DNA from: UBA6168 sp964573725
Lineage (GTDB): Bacteria > Bacteroidota > Bacteroidia > Chitinophagales > Saprospiraceae
DNA: 64,000 nt
Assembly: GCA_964573725.1 (NCBI GenBank)
Contig: CAZNLJ010000006.1
Span: 95,747-159,746, forward strand
Direction: 5' to 3'
Shown here: positions 17,732 through 26,917 of the stretch, piece by piece
How positions within the stretch are numbered: position 1 is the first letter of the stretch
How the letters are laid out: each line of letters opens with the position of its first letter
Translations under genes and position numbers: made by a program
Notes under the pieces: model-generated
What the model was told of the DNA's origin: nothing
Database searches by the model: none
What the model saw: only the letters and a program-made list of their open reading frames with translations

Positions 17732-20700
17732 ATGACGCAAACAGCCGTTTTCTCTCTCTCCCGTACATGGCTCATCGGTGCATTCCTGTGGCTTTTCTTT
17801 TTTTTGCCTTCCGCCACTTGGGCGGAGGGATCCAGGGATTTCCAGACCCGGCCCGGTTACCGTTTGTTCCTGGACGCCCGTGACCCGCAGCAGTTCAAGG
17901 TGTTTGCGGCCGCAGGGGAATACATCCACGTCGGCGCCAGCCACGTCGGTTTGGCAGGGGGCTATATCATGGTATACCGACCGGACGGCAGCCTAGCCGC
18001 CACCTTTGACGATGCGGACGGCGGGCTGGCGGTCATCTACGACCAGGTGGCGGAAGCGGCCGGCCCGACGGGCGGCGGCAGCCTGAACGGGGACGGATAC
18101 CTGCCCGGAACGGTGTCGGTAGCTGCCGGTGAGACGGGTATCTGGACGGTAAGGTTCGGTTATCCGGTATACCAGATGGCCAACTTCGGCAACCTACCCA
18201 ACAACGCCCCCTGGAGCCGTGCCGTGGACCAGCCCCTCACCGCCACCGCCATCCTGGCCTGGGATGTGACGGTCGCCGCCGGTGCGCCGGCCAATGAGGG
18301 CGGCTTGGTCCGGGAAGGCAGGTTGTACACCAACGAATTCCTGGCCATCATCAGCCAGAACGGTTATTCCACTTCCCCGGATTTTTACCTGCTGGCCGCC
18401 GGGGGCTACCTCTTCCATGCGGAAATATTGCATGCGGACCCTTACCGGTTCCCGCTCAGCGCTTCGGCGAAAGGTCTGATGTCCGCGGGCGGGGGCACCA
18501 CCTACCGCTCGATGAACCGGTCGGATGTCATTCGCTCGGCCGACCCGGCCGGCTGGCAGCCCGGCAGCCATTTCCAGTATGAGCCGCAGGCGGCCGACCT
18601 TCCGGCCCTGGGCATCCGCAACCACAAGCTCTTCTTCAATCCGCCCGACACCCTGATGCCGGAAACGGCCCAGGTCACGGATATTTTCCGAAATCATACC
18701 CACGAAACCTGGCTCTTCACCCTGCCTTCGCCCTTGGAACCGGTGGTGGACGGTTTCGGCATCACCGGCAACCAGCCCAACGGGGACCCCTGTGTGCCGA
18801 ACGCCTTGTCCTACGGCCAAGGCGCAACCATCCACCTGTCCTCCTCCGTGTCCGGCACCCTTACCCTTTCCCTCGACCTGGACGGCAACGGCAGTTTTGC
18901 CGATTCGGTGGACCGGACCATCGAGCAGTGGGTGGAACCCGGGGCCAATCAGGTAGCATGGGACGGTATGGACGGCTTCGGACAAGCCTTGCCCCCCGGC
19001 GACGACCTGCAGGTGCTCTTCAAGGCCGACCTGCGCAACGGGGAAACCCACCTGTTGCTCTCGGATGTGGAAAACAACGGCGGCGGTGTCGTGCTCAAAC
19101 TGGAAAGTGATGTCAAGTCCGCCTGGTTCGACCAGTTCTTCTTCGACCATACCCTCGTAGCCGGGCCTGCCAGCGGAAACGGGACCGCCGGCGCCGCCCA
19201 GCCCACCAACCAGCCATTTCTCTATGAAAATAATTTCGGAAACAACAAGGTGCTGGACTATTGGTCCTACGCCTATTATCCCGGCATCGCCTTCGGTTTC
19301 CTCCACTTCGACATCCTGACCGATTGTTCCACCCTCCTGACGGCGGATACCGACCAGGACGGCGTCCGCGACCACCTGGACATAGACGATGACAACGACG
19401 GTATCACCGACCGGGCGGAATGTTGCCAGCCGGCCGGTTTCGATTGCCTGCCCGGCGGCCTGGATCCCGGCGCGGATGCGGACACGGACGGTGTGCCCAA
19501 TTACCTGGATGCCGACGATCCCGCGGTGGCTAACAATTGTGCAGACCTGGACAACGACGGTCGTTGCGACCTGGTCCCGGCGGTCTATGACCTCGACGGC
19601 GACCAAATCCCCAACTTCCTGGATCTCGACAGCGACGGGGACGGCTTGTCCGACCTTCTCGAAAGCGGCCACCAGCAACCGGACGCCGACAACGACGGCA
19701 TGCTGGACGGTACTCCGGCGGATTACGGCACCAACGGCCTCTTCCTGGCTCTTTCCACCGACCCCGACGACCCCGCCGCCTCCATCAACTACACCCTGGC
19801 TAACGGGGACAACGACCCGATGCCGGATTTCCTCGACATCGACCGGGACAACGACGGCATTCCGGATGCCCTGGAATGTGAGCTGCCGCCTTCTTGTACC
19901 GATACCGACACCGATGGCATCCCCGACCTGGACGACCTGGACAGCGACGGGGACGGACTGGCCGACGCCCTGGAATGTCCGGGCGGCACCGCCTGCCCGG
20001 ATTCCGACGGCGACGGCATTCCGGATTGGCGGGACTATACCTGCCATGCCGGCACCCCGGTCGCCCTGTTGCTGCCCGGCACCCCGGATACCTTGCTGTG
20101 CGCGGGACAGGCACTGACCTTGTCCGCATCGGGCAGCCAGTCTTTGCCGGATTCCGTCACCTACACCTGGACGGGTCCCGGCGGATTTTCCTTCACATCG
20201 CAGACTTTGGCCACAGGGCCTTTCCCGACGGATACCCTGACGGCGGATCCGTCCGCTTCCGGCACCTACACCCTGTCGGTCCTGACCCGGTACGGTTGCC
20301 CTTCCGTCCCGCTTTCCGTCGAGGTACAGGTACCGGCCGCCTTGCCGGCTCCGGTACTGACGGCCAACGACAGCACGCCCTGTCCCGGCAGCCAGGTGGT
20401 GCTGGGGGCGATGTCCGCGGGCGACCAGGTGACCCAGTACCTGTGGTTTGTCGACGGACAACCGATCTATACGACGGATACGTCCGTGCTGGTGTTGTCC
20501 AACCCGGCACCGGGCCAATCCGGTACCTACACGGTACAGACCTCCGACGGGGTCTGTGTCTCCGACTTGTCGGACGGCCTGGTCCTGCAGGTGACGGACA
20601 TCGGCATCCAGTCGCCCGCGCTGACCCTTTCGGACGATGCCCTGTGCGAGGGGGAAACCCTGACGCTGTCATCCGTTCCGGTTGCCGGCAACACGGTCAC

Positions 20701-22789
20701 CTACGAATGGTACCACTGGGTGGGTGGTGTGCCTGAGTCGCTGGGCACGACCGACCTGCCCGCCTATTCGATCCCTCAGGTCTCGGCCGCGCAGGCCGGC
20801 GCTTACACCGTCGTGGTGACGGTGGACGGCTGTTCCGCTCCGGCATCCGTTCCGGAGACGGTGCTCATCGGTGCGACCTTGCCGGCCCCGCCGGTCCTGC
20901 AGGTCAGCGACCTCATGCCTTGTACCGGCGAGCCCTTGGTGTTCGAGGCCTCGGCGTATCCCGGTATCGCGGTCAATTACACCTGGATGGGCAATGGTCC
21001 GGCCGGGCCCTTCACCCTGGGGACGACACAGCTCCCGCTTATGACCATAGACAGCGCCACCGCCGCCAACAGCGGGCAGTATCTGGTGACGGTATCCACC
21101 CCGGGCTGCAATGCCATCTGGCCTTCGGCCGTCGTTTCCGTCACGGTGAACAGCCAGGCGCCTGCGCTGCCACAACTGACGGCCGTCGCCTCGGAATTAT
21201 GTGAAACGGAGGAACTGGTGCTGACCGCGGTCGGCCCGGTCCTGCCGGGCATCTCCTACGAATGGTTTTTCGACGACGGGTCCGGTCCGGTGTCCTTGGG
21301 AACGACGACGGACCCCACGCTGGTGTTCGGCCCGGTCGCCCCGGCGAACAGCGGGAACTACCTGGTGCAGGCCGCCGTCAACGGTTGTACGGCCGGCCTG
21401 TCCGAACCCCTGGCGGTACAGGTAGGCAGCTACCTGACCACCGCACCGACGCTGAGCGCATCCGCTGCCGTCCATTGCCAGGGCGAGACCCTGGTGCTGA
21501 ACAGCTCCATCCTCAGCGGCATCGGGGTCAGCTACCAATGGTATGTCGACCAAGGGAACGGACCGGTCCTGCTGGCCGAAACGTCCGTCCCGACCTATAT
21601 CATTCCGGACCTGACGCCGGCCGCCTCCGGCCAATACCTGGTGGTGGCCGCCAGCGGCGCCTGTGCCTCCCAGCCTTCCAACATCCAATTGGTGGAAGTG
21701 ACGGACATGACCGGTCCGGCGATGAGCCTGTCGGTTTCCGCGGAAACCCTGTGTGCGGGCGAAACGCTCGTGCTGAACAGCAGTATTTTTCCCGGCGTGG
21801 ACATCACCTACGTCTGGCAGTTCGATGCGGGCGACGGATGGACGGTCCTCGACAGTTCCGACGTGCCGACGCTGATCCTGCCGGACCTCGCCGCCGGGCA
21901 GGCCGGTATTTATGCCGTGGTCGCATATGACGGGGCCTGTGCCACGCTTCCCTCGAACCTGCAGCCGGTCCAGGTCACGGTTCCGCCGGCCCTTTCCGCT
22001 AGCAATTCCACCACGCCGGACATCCCCGGTTGTCTCGGCACGCCTGTCCGGTTGGAAACCGAATCCCTCCAGGGGGCGACCTATGCCTGGTCCGGCCCGA
22101 TGGGTTTTGCGGCGTCCGTTTCCAACCCGGTACTTATCCCGGACGACCCGGCCATGGCCGGCAGCTATTCCGTGACCGTTACCTGGCAGGGTTGCACCAT
22201 GGCGGCCGTTCCCACGGTGGTCCACTTGTACGACCGGCCGCTGGCGGCGGAGGATGCCTTCGAAGTGCCGGCGCCCTCCACCGGTACCTTGCTGCCGGTC
22301 CTGGACAACGACGACCTGAATGTCGCCGGTGCGCTCAACCTGCAACTTACGGCCGAACCCCGCCACGGAACGGCCGTCTGGGAGGGTCTTGCCCTCCTGT
22401 ATACGCCGGATGCCAACTACGACGGGCCGGATGTGCTGAGCTATGAAGCCTGCCTCGCCGATTGTCCGGACCAATGCGACGAGGCGATGGTCCGCCTGGA
22501 CATCATCGGCAACGAGGGCTGTTTCGTGCCCAATATCTTCACGCCGAACGGCGACGGTGCGAATGACCTGTTCCGGGTGCCCTGCCTGGAAAGCCGGTAC
22601 CCGGACAATCGGGTCAAGGTGTTCAACCGTTGGGGGGACCTGGTCTTCGAAGCCTCGGCCTACGCCAACGACTGGGACGGCCGCTACAAGGGGACACCCT
22701 TGCCGCCGGGCACCTACTTCTATGTCATCCAGCTCGAGGAAGGTAGCCCGGACAACTGCCTGCAGGGCTATGTGACCATTGCCCGATAG
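17732..22789 (+). CDS. Giant adhesin with thrombospondin type 3 and Ig-like repeats and CHU_C end
   Basis: ATG at 17732 gives 1685 residues; a TTG seven codons earlier is possible. The signal peptide runs to about residue 33 (PSATWAEG). Residues ~35-535 form an N-terminal region of unknown fold. Residues ~540-775 are calcium-binding thrombospondin type 3-like repeats (DTDQDGV, DIDDDNDGI, DLDSDGDGL). Residues ~788-1500 hold eight Ig-like repeats of about 90 residues, each starting like LCEGETLTL and ending SGxYxVxV..GC. A cadherin-like module (VLDNDDLN, YTPDANYDGPD) follows, then the gliding-motility-associated C-terminal domain (VPNIFTPNGDGANDLF, FNRWGD, GTYFYVI). The next gene encodes a PorP/SprF protein, as in sprB-sprF operons, so it is probably a T9SS-exported gliding or attachment adhesin. 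Confidence 0.93.
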   Translation: MTQTAVFSLSRTWLIGAFLWLFFFLPSATWAEGSRDFQTRPGYRLFLDARDPQQFKVFAAAGEYIHVGASHVGLAGGYIMVYRPDGSLAATFDDADGGLAVIYDQVAEAAGPTGGGSLNGDGYLPGTVSVAAGETGIWTVRFGYPVYQMANFGNLPNNAPWSRAVDQPLTATAILAWDVTVAAGAPANEGGLVREGRLYTNEFLAIISQNGYSTSPDFYLLAAGGYLFHAEILHADPYRFPLSASAKGLMSAGGGTTYRSMNRSDVIRSADPAGWQPGSHFQYEPQAADLPALGIRNHKLFFNPPDTLMPETAQVTDIFRNHTHETWLFTLPSPLEPVVDGFGITGNQPNGDPCVPNALSYGQGATIHLSSSVSGTLTLSLDLDGNGSFADSVDRTIEQWVEPGANQVAWDGMDGFGQALPPGDDLQVLFKADLRNGETHLLLSDVENNGGGVVLKLESDVKSAWFDQFFFDHTLVAGPASGNGTAGAAQPTNQPFLYENNFGNNKVLDYWSYAYYPGIAFGFLHFDILTDCSTLLTADTDQDGVRDHLDIDDDNDGITDRAECCQPAGFDCLPGGLDPGADADTDGVPNYLDADDPAVANNCADLDNDGRCDLVPAVYDLDGDQIPNFLDLDSDGDGLSDLLESGHQQPDADNDGMLDGTPADYGTNGLFLALSTDPDDPAASINYTLANGDNDPMPDFLDIDRDNDGIPDALECELPPSCTDTDTDGIPDLDDLDSDGDGLADALECPGGTACPDSDGDGIPDWRDYTCHAGTPVALLLPGTPDTLLCAGQALTLSASGSQSLPDSVTYTWTGPGGFSFTSQTLATGPFPTDTLTADPSASGTYTLSVLTRYGCPSVPLSVEVQVPAALPAPVLTANDSTPCPGSQVVLGAMSAGDQVTQYLWFVDGQPIYTTDTSVLVLSNPAPGQSGTYTVQTSDGVCVSDLSDGLVLQVTDIGIQSPALTLSDDALCEGETLTLSSVPVAGNTVTYEWYHWVGGVPESLGTTDLPAYSIPQVSAAQAGAYTVVVTVDGCSAPASVPETVLIGATLPAPPVLQVSDLMPCTGEPLVFEASAYPGIAVNYTWMGNGPAGPFTLGTTQLPLMTIDSATAANSGQYLVTVSTPGCNAIWPSAVVSVTVNSQAPALPQLTAVASELCETEELVLTAVGPVLPGISYEWFFDDGSGPVSLGTTTDPTLVFGPVAPANSGNYLVQAAVNGCTAGLSEPLAVQVGSYLTTAPTLSASAAVHCQGETLVLNSSILSGIGVSYQWYVDQGNGPVLLAETSVPTYIIPDLTPAASGQYLVVAASGACASQPSNIQLVEVTDMTGPAMSLSVSAETLCAGETLVLNSSIFPGVDITYVWQFDAGDGWTVLDSSDVPTLILPDLAAGQAGIYAVVAYDGACATLPSNLQPVQVTVPPALSASNSTTPDIPGCLGTPVRLETESLQGATYAWSGPMGFAASVSNPVLIPDDPAMAGSYSVTVTWQGCTMAAVPTVVHLYDRPLAAEDAFEVPAPSTGTLLPVLDNDDLNVAGALNLQLTAEPRHGTAVWEGLALLYTPDANYDGPDVLSYEACLADCPDQCDEAMVRLDIIGNEGCFVPNIFTPNGDGANDLFRVPCLESRYPDNRVKVFNRWGDLVFEASAYANDWDGRYKGTPLPPGTYFYVIQLEEGSPDNCLQGYVTIAR

Positions 22790-22853
22790 GGCGGCGGCAC
22801 GGTGGTCCGGCAGTGGGTCCGCATGCATTCGACAGTCAAGAAAAAAGCATACG

Positions 22854-23765
22854 ATGAGAAAACAAATCCTTTTTGTGATGATCTGTCTGGGCAATCTGCA
22901 AATGATTGCCCAGCACGATCTTCAATTTTCCCATTTCACCTTCAACAAGTTTGCCTACAACCCGGCGTATGCCGGCGCCAGGGGCGCATTGGACGCCCTG
23001 GCCTTGTACCGGCAGCAGTGGTCCGGGTTCGACGGAGCGCCCACCACCATGTACCTCAACGCCCATACGCCGTTTGCGGGCCAACGCGGTGCCGTCGGGC
23101 TGGGGGTCTCCACCGATCGGATCGGACAGGCCGCCACCCAGTCGGTCAACGGCGCCTACGCCTATCATATCCCCCTGAATGGGGGGCGCACGCTCAGCCT
23201 GGGCTTGTCCGGCGGACTGGAACAGTACCGGTTCCGTTGGTCGGCCGCGGAAGCCGTCGACGCGGACGACGAGGTGCTGCTGACCGGCGATGCCGCCAGC
23301 CTCAGCCCCAACTTCGGTGCAGGTGCCTTCCTGCGGGGGGAACGGTTTTATGCGGGATTCTCCGTACCCCGACTCATGAAAGGTGTCCAGTATGTCGACC
23401 GGAGCCGGGACAATCACTTTTCCCGGACGGCCTACCTGATGGGTGGTTATGTGGCGAGGCTCGGCAGCCAGCTGCAAGTCCTGCCCGCCGTCCTCCTGTC
23501 CTACAACCCGGCCGCCCCGCCGGACCTCGACCTCAACCTGACGGCCCTGTTCATGGATTCCTTCTGGCTCGGGTCCAGCCTCCGGCTCGGCGATTCCGTC
23601 GACGCCATGGCCGGTATGGCCCTGGCGAACGGTCTGCGGCTCGGGGTCTGTGTCGATTTCACCACTTCCGACCTGCAGAAATTCACCAACGGCAGTTGGG
23701 AGATCCTCATGAACTATACCTTCCAATGCCGGAACTGCGAGGTCAGCCATATCCGATTCTTCTGA
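22854..23765 (+). CDS. PorP/SprF-family outer-membrane protein
   Basis: This 303-residue protein has a signal peptide (MRKQILFVMICLGNLQMIAQ) and the conserved family start DLQFSHFTFNKFAYNPAYAG. It continues as repeated amphipathic beta strands typical of a barrel, with YRQQWSGFDGAPTTMYLNAH near residue 55 as a further family signature. In Flavobacterium SprF is needed to export or attach SprB, and PorP/SprF proteins anchor CHU_C-bearing cargo. The gene begins 64 bases after the 1685-residue adhesin and 46 bases before the OmpA-type gene, so the three form one operon. The likely job is delivery or anchoring of that adhesin. ATG 22854 was chosen because the signal peptide starts there. Confidence 0.94.
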   Translation: MRKQILFVMICLGNLQMIAQHDLQFSHFTFNKFAYNPAYAGARGALDALALYRQQWSGFDGAPTTMYLNAHTPFAGQRGAVGLGVSTDRIGQAATQSVNGAYAYHIPLNGGRTLSLGLSGGLEQYRFRWSAAEAVDADDEVLLTGDAASLSPNFGAGAFLRGERFYAGFSVPRLMKGVQYVDRSRDNHFSRTAYLMGGYVARLGSQLQVLPAVLLSYNPAAPPDLDLNLTALFMDSFWLGSSLRLGDSVDAMAGMALANGLRLGVCVDFTTSDLQKFTNGSWEILMNYTFQCRNCEVSHIRFF

Positions 23766-23811
23766 TGCGGGGTTCCTCCCGCCCGTCCCATCACATGCCT
23801 GCGAACAGCCA

Positions 23812-25776
23812 ATGAAAATATCATCCATCCCGTTCCTCCTCGGTATCCTGACGGTCACCTTCCTGCCGACCTCGGATGCCCAATCCTCCTACCCCCTGGC
23901 GGTCCGGGTGCCGGACCCCGACGGCTATTTGGTCGAAAATGCGGGGGATCTCAACAGCCCTTTCCTGGACTTTTGTGCGGTACCTTACCGCAACAGCTTG
24001 GTATTCACCTCCTCCCGGGGGGACGGTCGGCTGCTGTTGTGTGAAGACGACCTGGTGGCGGGCCGCTACACGGACTTGTACACCGCTCGGTCCGTCGCTC
24101 CGGACCGTTTCGGGACACCGCAACGGGTCTATGGTGCCTTGCAAGGCAAATTCCATGAAGGCACAGCCGCTTTTTCCAAGGACGGGGAAACCATCTACTT
24201 TTCCCGCAACGCAACCCGCGATACGCGCGACCGCGATGCACTCGACCTGCGGATCTATACCGCCAGGCGCCGGAAAGGCAACTGGGTCGAACCGGAGGAG
24301 CTTCCCGTCAATGTCGAGGGCTATGTCACCACCCACCCCGCCATCTCCGACGACGGCCTGTCCATGGTCTTCGCATCCGACCGGCCGGGCGGCTATGGCG
24401 GCATGGACCTGTACCTCGTGAAGCGTAACGGCACGGAATGGGGCTTACCCGTCAATATGGGGCCGAACATCAATACCACCGGGCAGGAAGTGTTCCCTTC
24501 CCTGGCCGCAGACGGGACCCTGTATTTCGCTTCCGACGGCTACGATGGCTACGGCGGACTGGATGTCTACGCGGTCCGGATGAAGGAGGACAGACTTTAC
24601 CAATTCCTGCACCTGCCTCCGCCGGTCAACTCCCCGTACGACGATTTCGGCTTCCTCGCGGAGCCGGGCGGCCGCCGGGGCTACCTGAGTTCCGACCGCC
24701 CCGGCGGATTCGGGCAGGACGACATCTATCGCTGGCGGTATGAAGGTGTCCTGCCGTCGGCCGCTTCGATCAGCGTGGTGGACGGGGACACGGGAGACCG
24801 GATGAAGGATGCAGACCTCACGGTCACCGCATCGGACGGCGGACCGGATGCCTGGGCGGCCCCGGGCGGCTGGGGAGCCGGCGTACCGGTCAGCACATAC
24901 GGACGCACCGCCCAGTCCGCACCCGCCGGGGTCCGGCCATTCCCCTGGAGCACGGATATGCAGCTGCTGGTGCTGCCCGGCCACTACTACCGCGTCGAGG
25001 CGGAGAAGCCGGGCTACCAGCCGGTCGTGCGTTTCGTGTCGGGAGCCGAACTGGCGGCGGAACCGGAATACGTCATTCCCCTGCACAAGGGTATCCTGCG
25101 GACCGTCCGTCATCAGGTCATCCGCCAGGATACGGAAAAAGGACTCGCCGACTGCACCGTCACCATCCGGAACGAATGCACGGATTATGTCAGCACCCTG
25201 AGGACGGGGGCCGACGGGACCTTCGAATTTCCGTTCGACTGCCGGTGCACCTATGACATCCTGATCGCCCGCGAAGGATTCACCACCAAGGAAAAGCGCT
25301 GGGCCGCCGCCGCCGGCGAAGATTGCCGGACGGATGCCGCCGATTCCCACCGGGTCTACCTGAGCCGGGAATCGGACAATCGCATCCTGGAGGCAGGGGA
25401 TGTGGTCGACCTGCACTTCCTCTATTACGATTACGACCAGGTCAAGGTCCGTCCGGAGGATGTACAGGCCCTCGACCGGCTGGTGCAGGTCATGCGTCAG
25501 GACACCTCCATGGAAATCCAGATCCGCTCGTACACCGATTCACGTGGCACGGAGAACTACAACCTGGCCCTTTCCCAGAAAAGGGCGGAGGCCGTCCGGC
25601 AATACCTGGTGAAAAAAGGTATCGGCCCGGACCGCATCGAAGCCTTCGGATTCGGGGAAAGCAAACTGCTGAACGGGTGCGGTGACAACGTCCCCTGTCC
25701 GGAAGCCATGCACCAGATGAACCGACGGACCGAATTCAAGGTGGTACGACTGACGGCACCCGACGTACGGTTTTGA
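23812..25776 (+). CDS. OmpA-family protein with PD40 propeller
   Basis: This 654-residue protein has a signal peptide ending near TSDAQ. Residues ~40-300 are PD40-type beta-propeller blades (HEGTAAFSKDGETIYFSRN, THPAISDDGLSMVFASDRPG, VFPSLAADGTLYFASDG, YLSSDRPGGFGQDDIY). Residues ~310-510 are carboxypeptidase-regulatory/PEGA-like beta domains. Residues ~535-650 are an OmpA peptidoglycan-binding domain (VDLHFLYYDYDQ, YTDSRGTENYNLALSQKRA). It resembles the PorE class without the N-terminal TPR region. As third gene of the adhesin-porP/sprF operon it probably links the outer-membrane machinery to peptidoglycan. A Cys-rich insert near the end (NGCGDNVPC) is typical of Bacteroidota members. Confidence 0.9.
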   Translation: MKISSIPFLLGILTVTFLPTSDAQSSYPLAVRVPDPDGYLVENAGDLNSPFLDFCAVPYRNSLVFTSSRGDGRLLLCEDDLVAGRYTDLYTARSVAPDRFGTPQRVYGALQGKFHEGTAAFSKDGETIYFSRNATRDTRDRDALDLRIYTARRRKGNWVEPEELPVNVEGYVTTHPAISDDGLSMVFASDRPGGYGGMDLYLVKRNGTEWGLPVNMGPNINTTGQEVFPSLAADGTLYFASDGYDGYGGLDVYAVRMKEDRLYQFLHLPPPVNSPYDDFGFLAEPGGRRGYLSSDRPGGFGQDDIYRWRYEGVLPSAASISVVDGDTGDRMKDADLTVTASDGGPDAWAAPGGWGAGVPVSTYGRTAQSAPAGVRPFPWSTDMQLLVLPGHYYRVEAEKPGYQPVVRFVSGAELAAEPEYVIPLHKGILRTVRHQVIRQDTEKGLADCTVTIRNECTDYVSTLRTGADGTFEFPFDCRCTYDILIAREGFTTKEKRWAAAAGEDCRTDAADSHRVYLSRESDNRILEAGDVVDLHFLYYDYDQVKVRPEDVQALDRLVQVMRQDTSMEIQIRSYTDSRGTENYNLALSQKRAEAVRQYLVKKGIGPDRIEAFGFGESKLLNGCGDNVPCPEAMHQMNRRTEFKVVRLTAPDVRF

Positions 25777-25882
25777 GGCGCAAGGGCCGGTATCATGGAG
25801 GACCGAAGGAGCCACCCCGGCAAACCTTTAACAATTCGGTTCCCGAATCCTGCCTAACTTAGCTTTCAAAACCGATGATATT

Positions 25883-26650
25883 ATGAGAATAGCTGTCACA
25901 CGTGCGGTGAGTCCCCGGATGGAGGAATGTGAGCTGACGCACCAGGACCGCCAACCCATCGACCTCTCCCTGGCGGAAAAACAGCATGCCGGCTATGAGG
26001 ATGCCCTCCGGCAACTGGGTTGCGAGCTGGTGGCGGCCCCTGAGCTTCCCTATAATCCGGATAGTGTTTTTGTGGAGGATTGTGCGGTAGTGCTGGACGA
26101 GCTGGCGGTGATCACCCGCCCGGGTGCCGCCTCCCGACGGGAAGAAGTCTTTTCCATTGCGGAAACGCTGGAAGCCTACCGGAAGAAGTTGTTTTATATC
26201 GAAGGGCCCGCCACCCTGGACGGAGGGGATGTCCTGTGCATCGGCCCTCAGGTGTGGGTAGGGCTTAGCCAGCGTACCAATCCATTGGCATTGTTGCAAT
26301 TGCAGGATATCCTGGGTCCGGTCGGATACAGCGTGCAAGGGGTTCCCCTGGAAAAGTGCCTGCACCTGAAGTCCGCCGTCACGCAGGTGGGTCCCGGTAT
26401 GGTCCTGCTCAATCCCGAATGGATCGACCCCGCCTACTTTTCCGGATTCGACCTGGTCCGGGTCCACCCCGATGAGCCTGCCGCGGCCAACGCCCTGTTG
26501 GTCGGGGAAGACGTGCTGTTTCCGGTGGATTTCCCGCAAACGGCCCTGCGGCTGGCGGAGGCAGGCCTGGAACTGCTCTTGCTGGACAACTCGGAATTCA
26601 TCAAGGCGGAAGGAGGGGTGACGTGTTGCAGTTTGGTTTTCAATGCGTGA
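25883..26650 (+). CDS. Dimethylarginine dimethylaminohydrolase-like amidinotransferase-fold enzyme
   Basis: This 255-residue protein matches the DDAH/arginine deiminase superfamily at full length. Catalytic features of dimethylargininases are in place: D60 in NPDSVFVED with E65/D66, the GAASRREE segment near 81-88, LDGGDVL at 112-118, H161 in CLHLKSAV, and the terminal nucleophile C248 (possibly C249) in GGVTCCSLVF. DDAH hydrolyses methylated arginine to citrulline and dimethylamine; the fold also includes arginine deiminase. The short length and CC-S end favour DDAH over arginine deiminase (about 410 residues). No arginine-fermentation genes are adjacent. It is cytoplasmic and probably monocistronic. 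Confidence 0.88.
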   Translation: MRIAVTRAVSPRMEECELTHQDRQPIDLSLAEKQHAGYEDALRQLGCELVAAPELPYNPDSVFVEDCAVVLDELAVITRPGAASRREEVFSIAETLEAYRKKLFYIEGPATLDGGDVLCIGPQVWVGLSQRTNPLALLQLQDILGPVGYSVQGVPLEKCLHLKSAVTQVGPGMVLLNPEWIDPAYFSGFDLVRVHPDEPAAANALLVGEDVLFPVDFPQTALRLAEAGLELLLLDNSEFIKAEGGVTCCSLVFNA

Positions 26651-26917
26651 GGTGGGTGGGGGAAGGTATTCCGGCCGACGCATCCGGAAACCGACGAATC
26701 GGGCCCTGCCTGAAGCCTGCTTTATTTTGACGATAAAAAAATAAGTCCCCGCTTCGCGGTATTTCCTCCAAATATCCGTTAATTAGCCCAAGGAAGGAAA
26801 GGAATGGTATCCCGTTCCGGGGTACGTGTTTGTTCCTGCCGGCCATTGGAGGGGCAAGCATCATTTCCCTCGGTCGTGTCCGCTCCGATACACTTGTTTC
26901 ACCATTAAATTCAAACC

